A stretch of 19,254 nt of DNA from assembly GCA_026785785.1 (NCBI GenBank), contig JAJAZI010000018.1, positions 1 to 19,254 of the forward strand. Reading direction: 5' to 3'. Each line of letters opens with the position of its first letter. Position 1 is the stretch's first letter. Position numbers and translations under genes: made by a program. Below the pieces are notes generated by a model, which was given only the letters and a program-made list of their open reading frames with translations, was not told the origin of the DNA and ran no database searches. This document shows positions 19,097 through 19,254 of the stretch, piece by piece. The stretch is from Microbacteriaceae bacterium. GTDB taxonomy: Bacteria; Actinomycetota; Actinomycetes; Actinomycetales; Microbacteriaceae.

Positions 19097-19144
19097 CCTG
19101 AGCGGGCCCACACCTGAGCGGGCCCGCACCTGAGCGGGCCTGGC
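19097..19144 (+). repeat. Three 16-bp tandem repeats after the FKBP gene
   Basis: Units at 19097-19112, 19113-19128 and 19129-19144 all begin CCTGAGCGGGCC and differ only near their ends. Adjacent units can fold: GGCCCGC (19121-19127) pairs with GCGGGCC (19134-19140) around a 6-nt loop, and CCCGC (19091-19095) pairs with GCGGG (19102-19106). The first hairpin starts right after the FKBP stop, so the array may terminate transcription, although no T-tract follows. Confidence 0.75.
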
Positions 19145-19147
19145 ACC

Positions 19148-19254
19148 GGGGGGGGGGGGGGGGCGCCCCCCCCCCGCCGCCCCAGAGAAGAGAAAATAAT
19201 AAAAACACGAAATAACAGAAACAGCGAAACAACACCCACCCACCCCCCCGCCAC
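19148..19254. other. Low-complexity terminal sequence, probable assembly artefact
   Basis: A run of 16 G (19148-19163) is followed by a C-rich run (10 C at 19166-19175), together containing a perfect 22-bp palindrome (19154-19175). Then comes an A-rich segment almost lacking T (about 19184-19235) and a C-rich end. The composition and base asymmetry break sharply from the coding DNA to the left. I see no gene. This looks like low-quality read ends extended at a contig border rather than genomic sequence. Confidence 0.75.

Noticed and set aside
19097..19144. CRISPR-like array
   Set aside because: The units are 16 bp and directly adjacent with no unique spacers and no cas genes nearby.
19148..19183. 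G-quadruplex or natural terminator at the G/C runs
   Set aside because: The homopolymers adjoin an implausible A-rich tail at the very end of the window and are best explained as a sequencing/assembly artefact.

Overview
The window looks like a chromosomal core-housekeeping segment from a high-GC actinobacterium, most probably of the Microbacteriaceae (order Micrococcales). The evidence is very high GC with strong G/C third-position preference, an ArgP/LysG-type LysR protein, and a gene order matching the actinobacterial block pyrR-pyrB-pyrC-(membrane protein)-carA-carB-pyrF-mihF-gmk-rpoZ-coaBC-metK-priA-fmt-rsmB-rpe (the Rv1379-Rv1408 region of M. tuberculosis has the same order with extra genes inserted). 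All confident genes are on the + strand. The family assignment is inference from recalled protein similarity; no search was run.

Layout. 2-751: 3' part of a LysR-family regulator of the ArgP/LysG type, cut by the window edge. 752-837: short intergenic region with a possible promoter and a clear PyrR-binding RNA hairpin that pairs with the pyrR Shine-Dalgarno sequence. 838-10468: a tightly packed pyrimidine operon (pyrR, pyrB, pyrC, a one-helix membrane protein, carA, carB, pyrF) ending in a mIHF-guanylate kinase fusion gene. Nearly every junction overlaps by 1-8 nt or, at carA, is only 8 nt wide. 10536-10793: rpoZ. 10849-12069: coaBC. 12182-13384: metK. 13387-17824: priA, fmt and rsmB, again almost without gaps. 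17851-18513: rpe, probably leaderless. 18514-18721: a spacer with a strong inverted repeat and a possible 49-codon ORF coupled to the next gene. 18722-19090: an FKBP-type prolyl isomerase. 19091-19254: no gene; three 16-nt repeats, then a homopolymer G/C palindrome and an A-rich tail unlike the rest, probably a contig-end artefact.

How the genes work together. PyrR senses uridine/guanosine nucleotides and would bind the leader to repress the operon. CarA/CarB make carbamoyl phosphate, PyrB and PyrC turn it into dihydroorotate, and PyrF makes UMP from OMP; pyrD and pyrE are absent from the window, as is usual for the actinobacterial operon. Gmk makes GDP and here carries the nucleoid protein mIHF at its N terminus. 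The downstream genes cover transcription (rpoZ), CoA and SAM synthesis (coaBC, metK), replication restart (priA, apparently helicase-dead), translation (fmt, rsmB) and the pentose phosphate pathway (rpe).

I see no defence system, mobile element, CRISPR array, prophage or secondary-metabolite cluster. The most notable points are the obligate mIHF-Gmk fusion, the PyrR hairpin, the leaderless rpe start, the conserved membrane protein inside the pyr operon, the small ORF/hairpin before the FKBP gene, and the suspect sequence at the right end.
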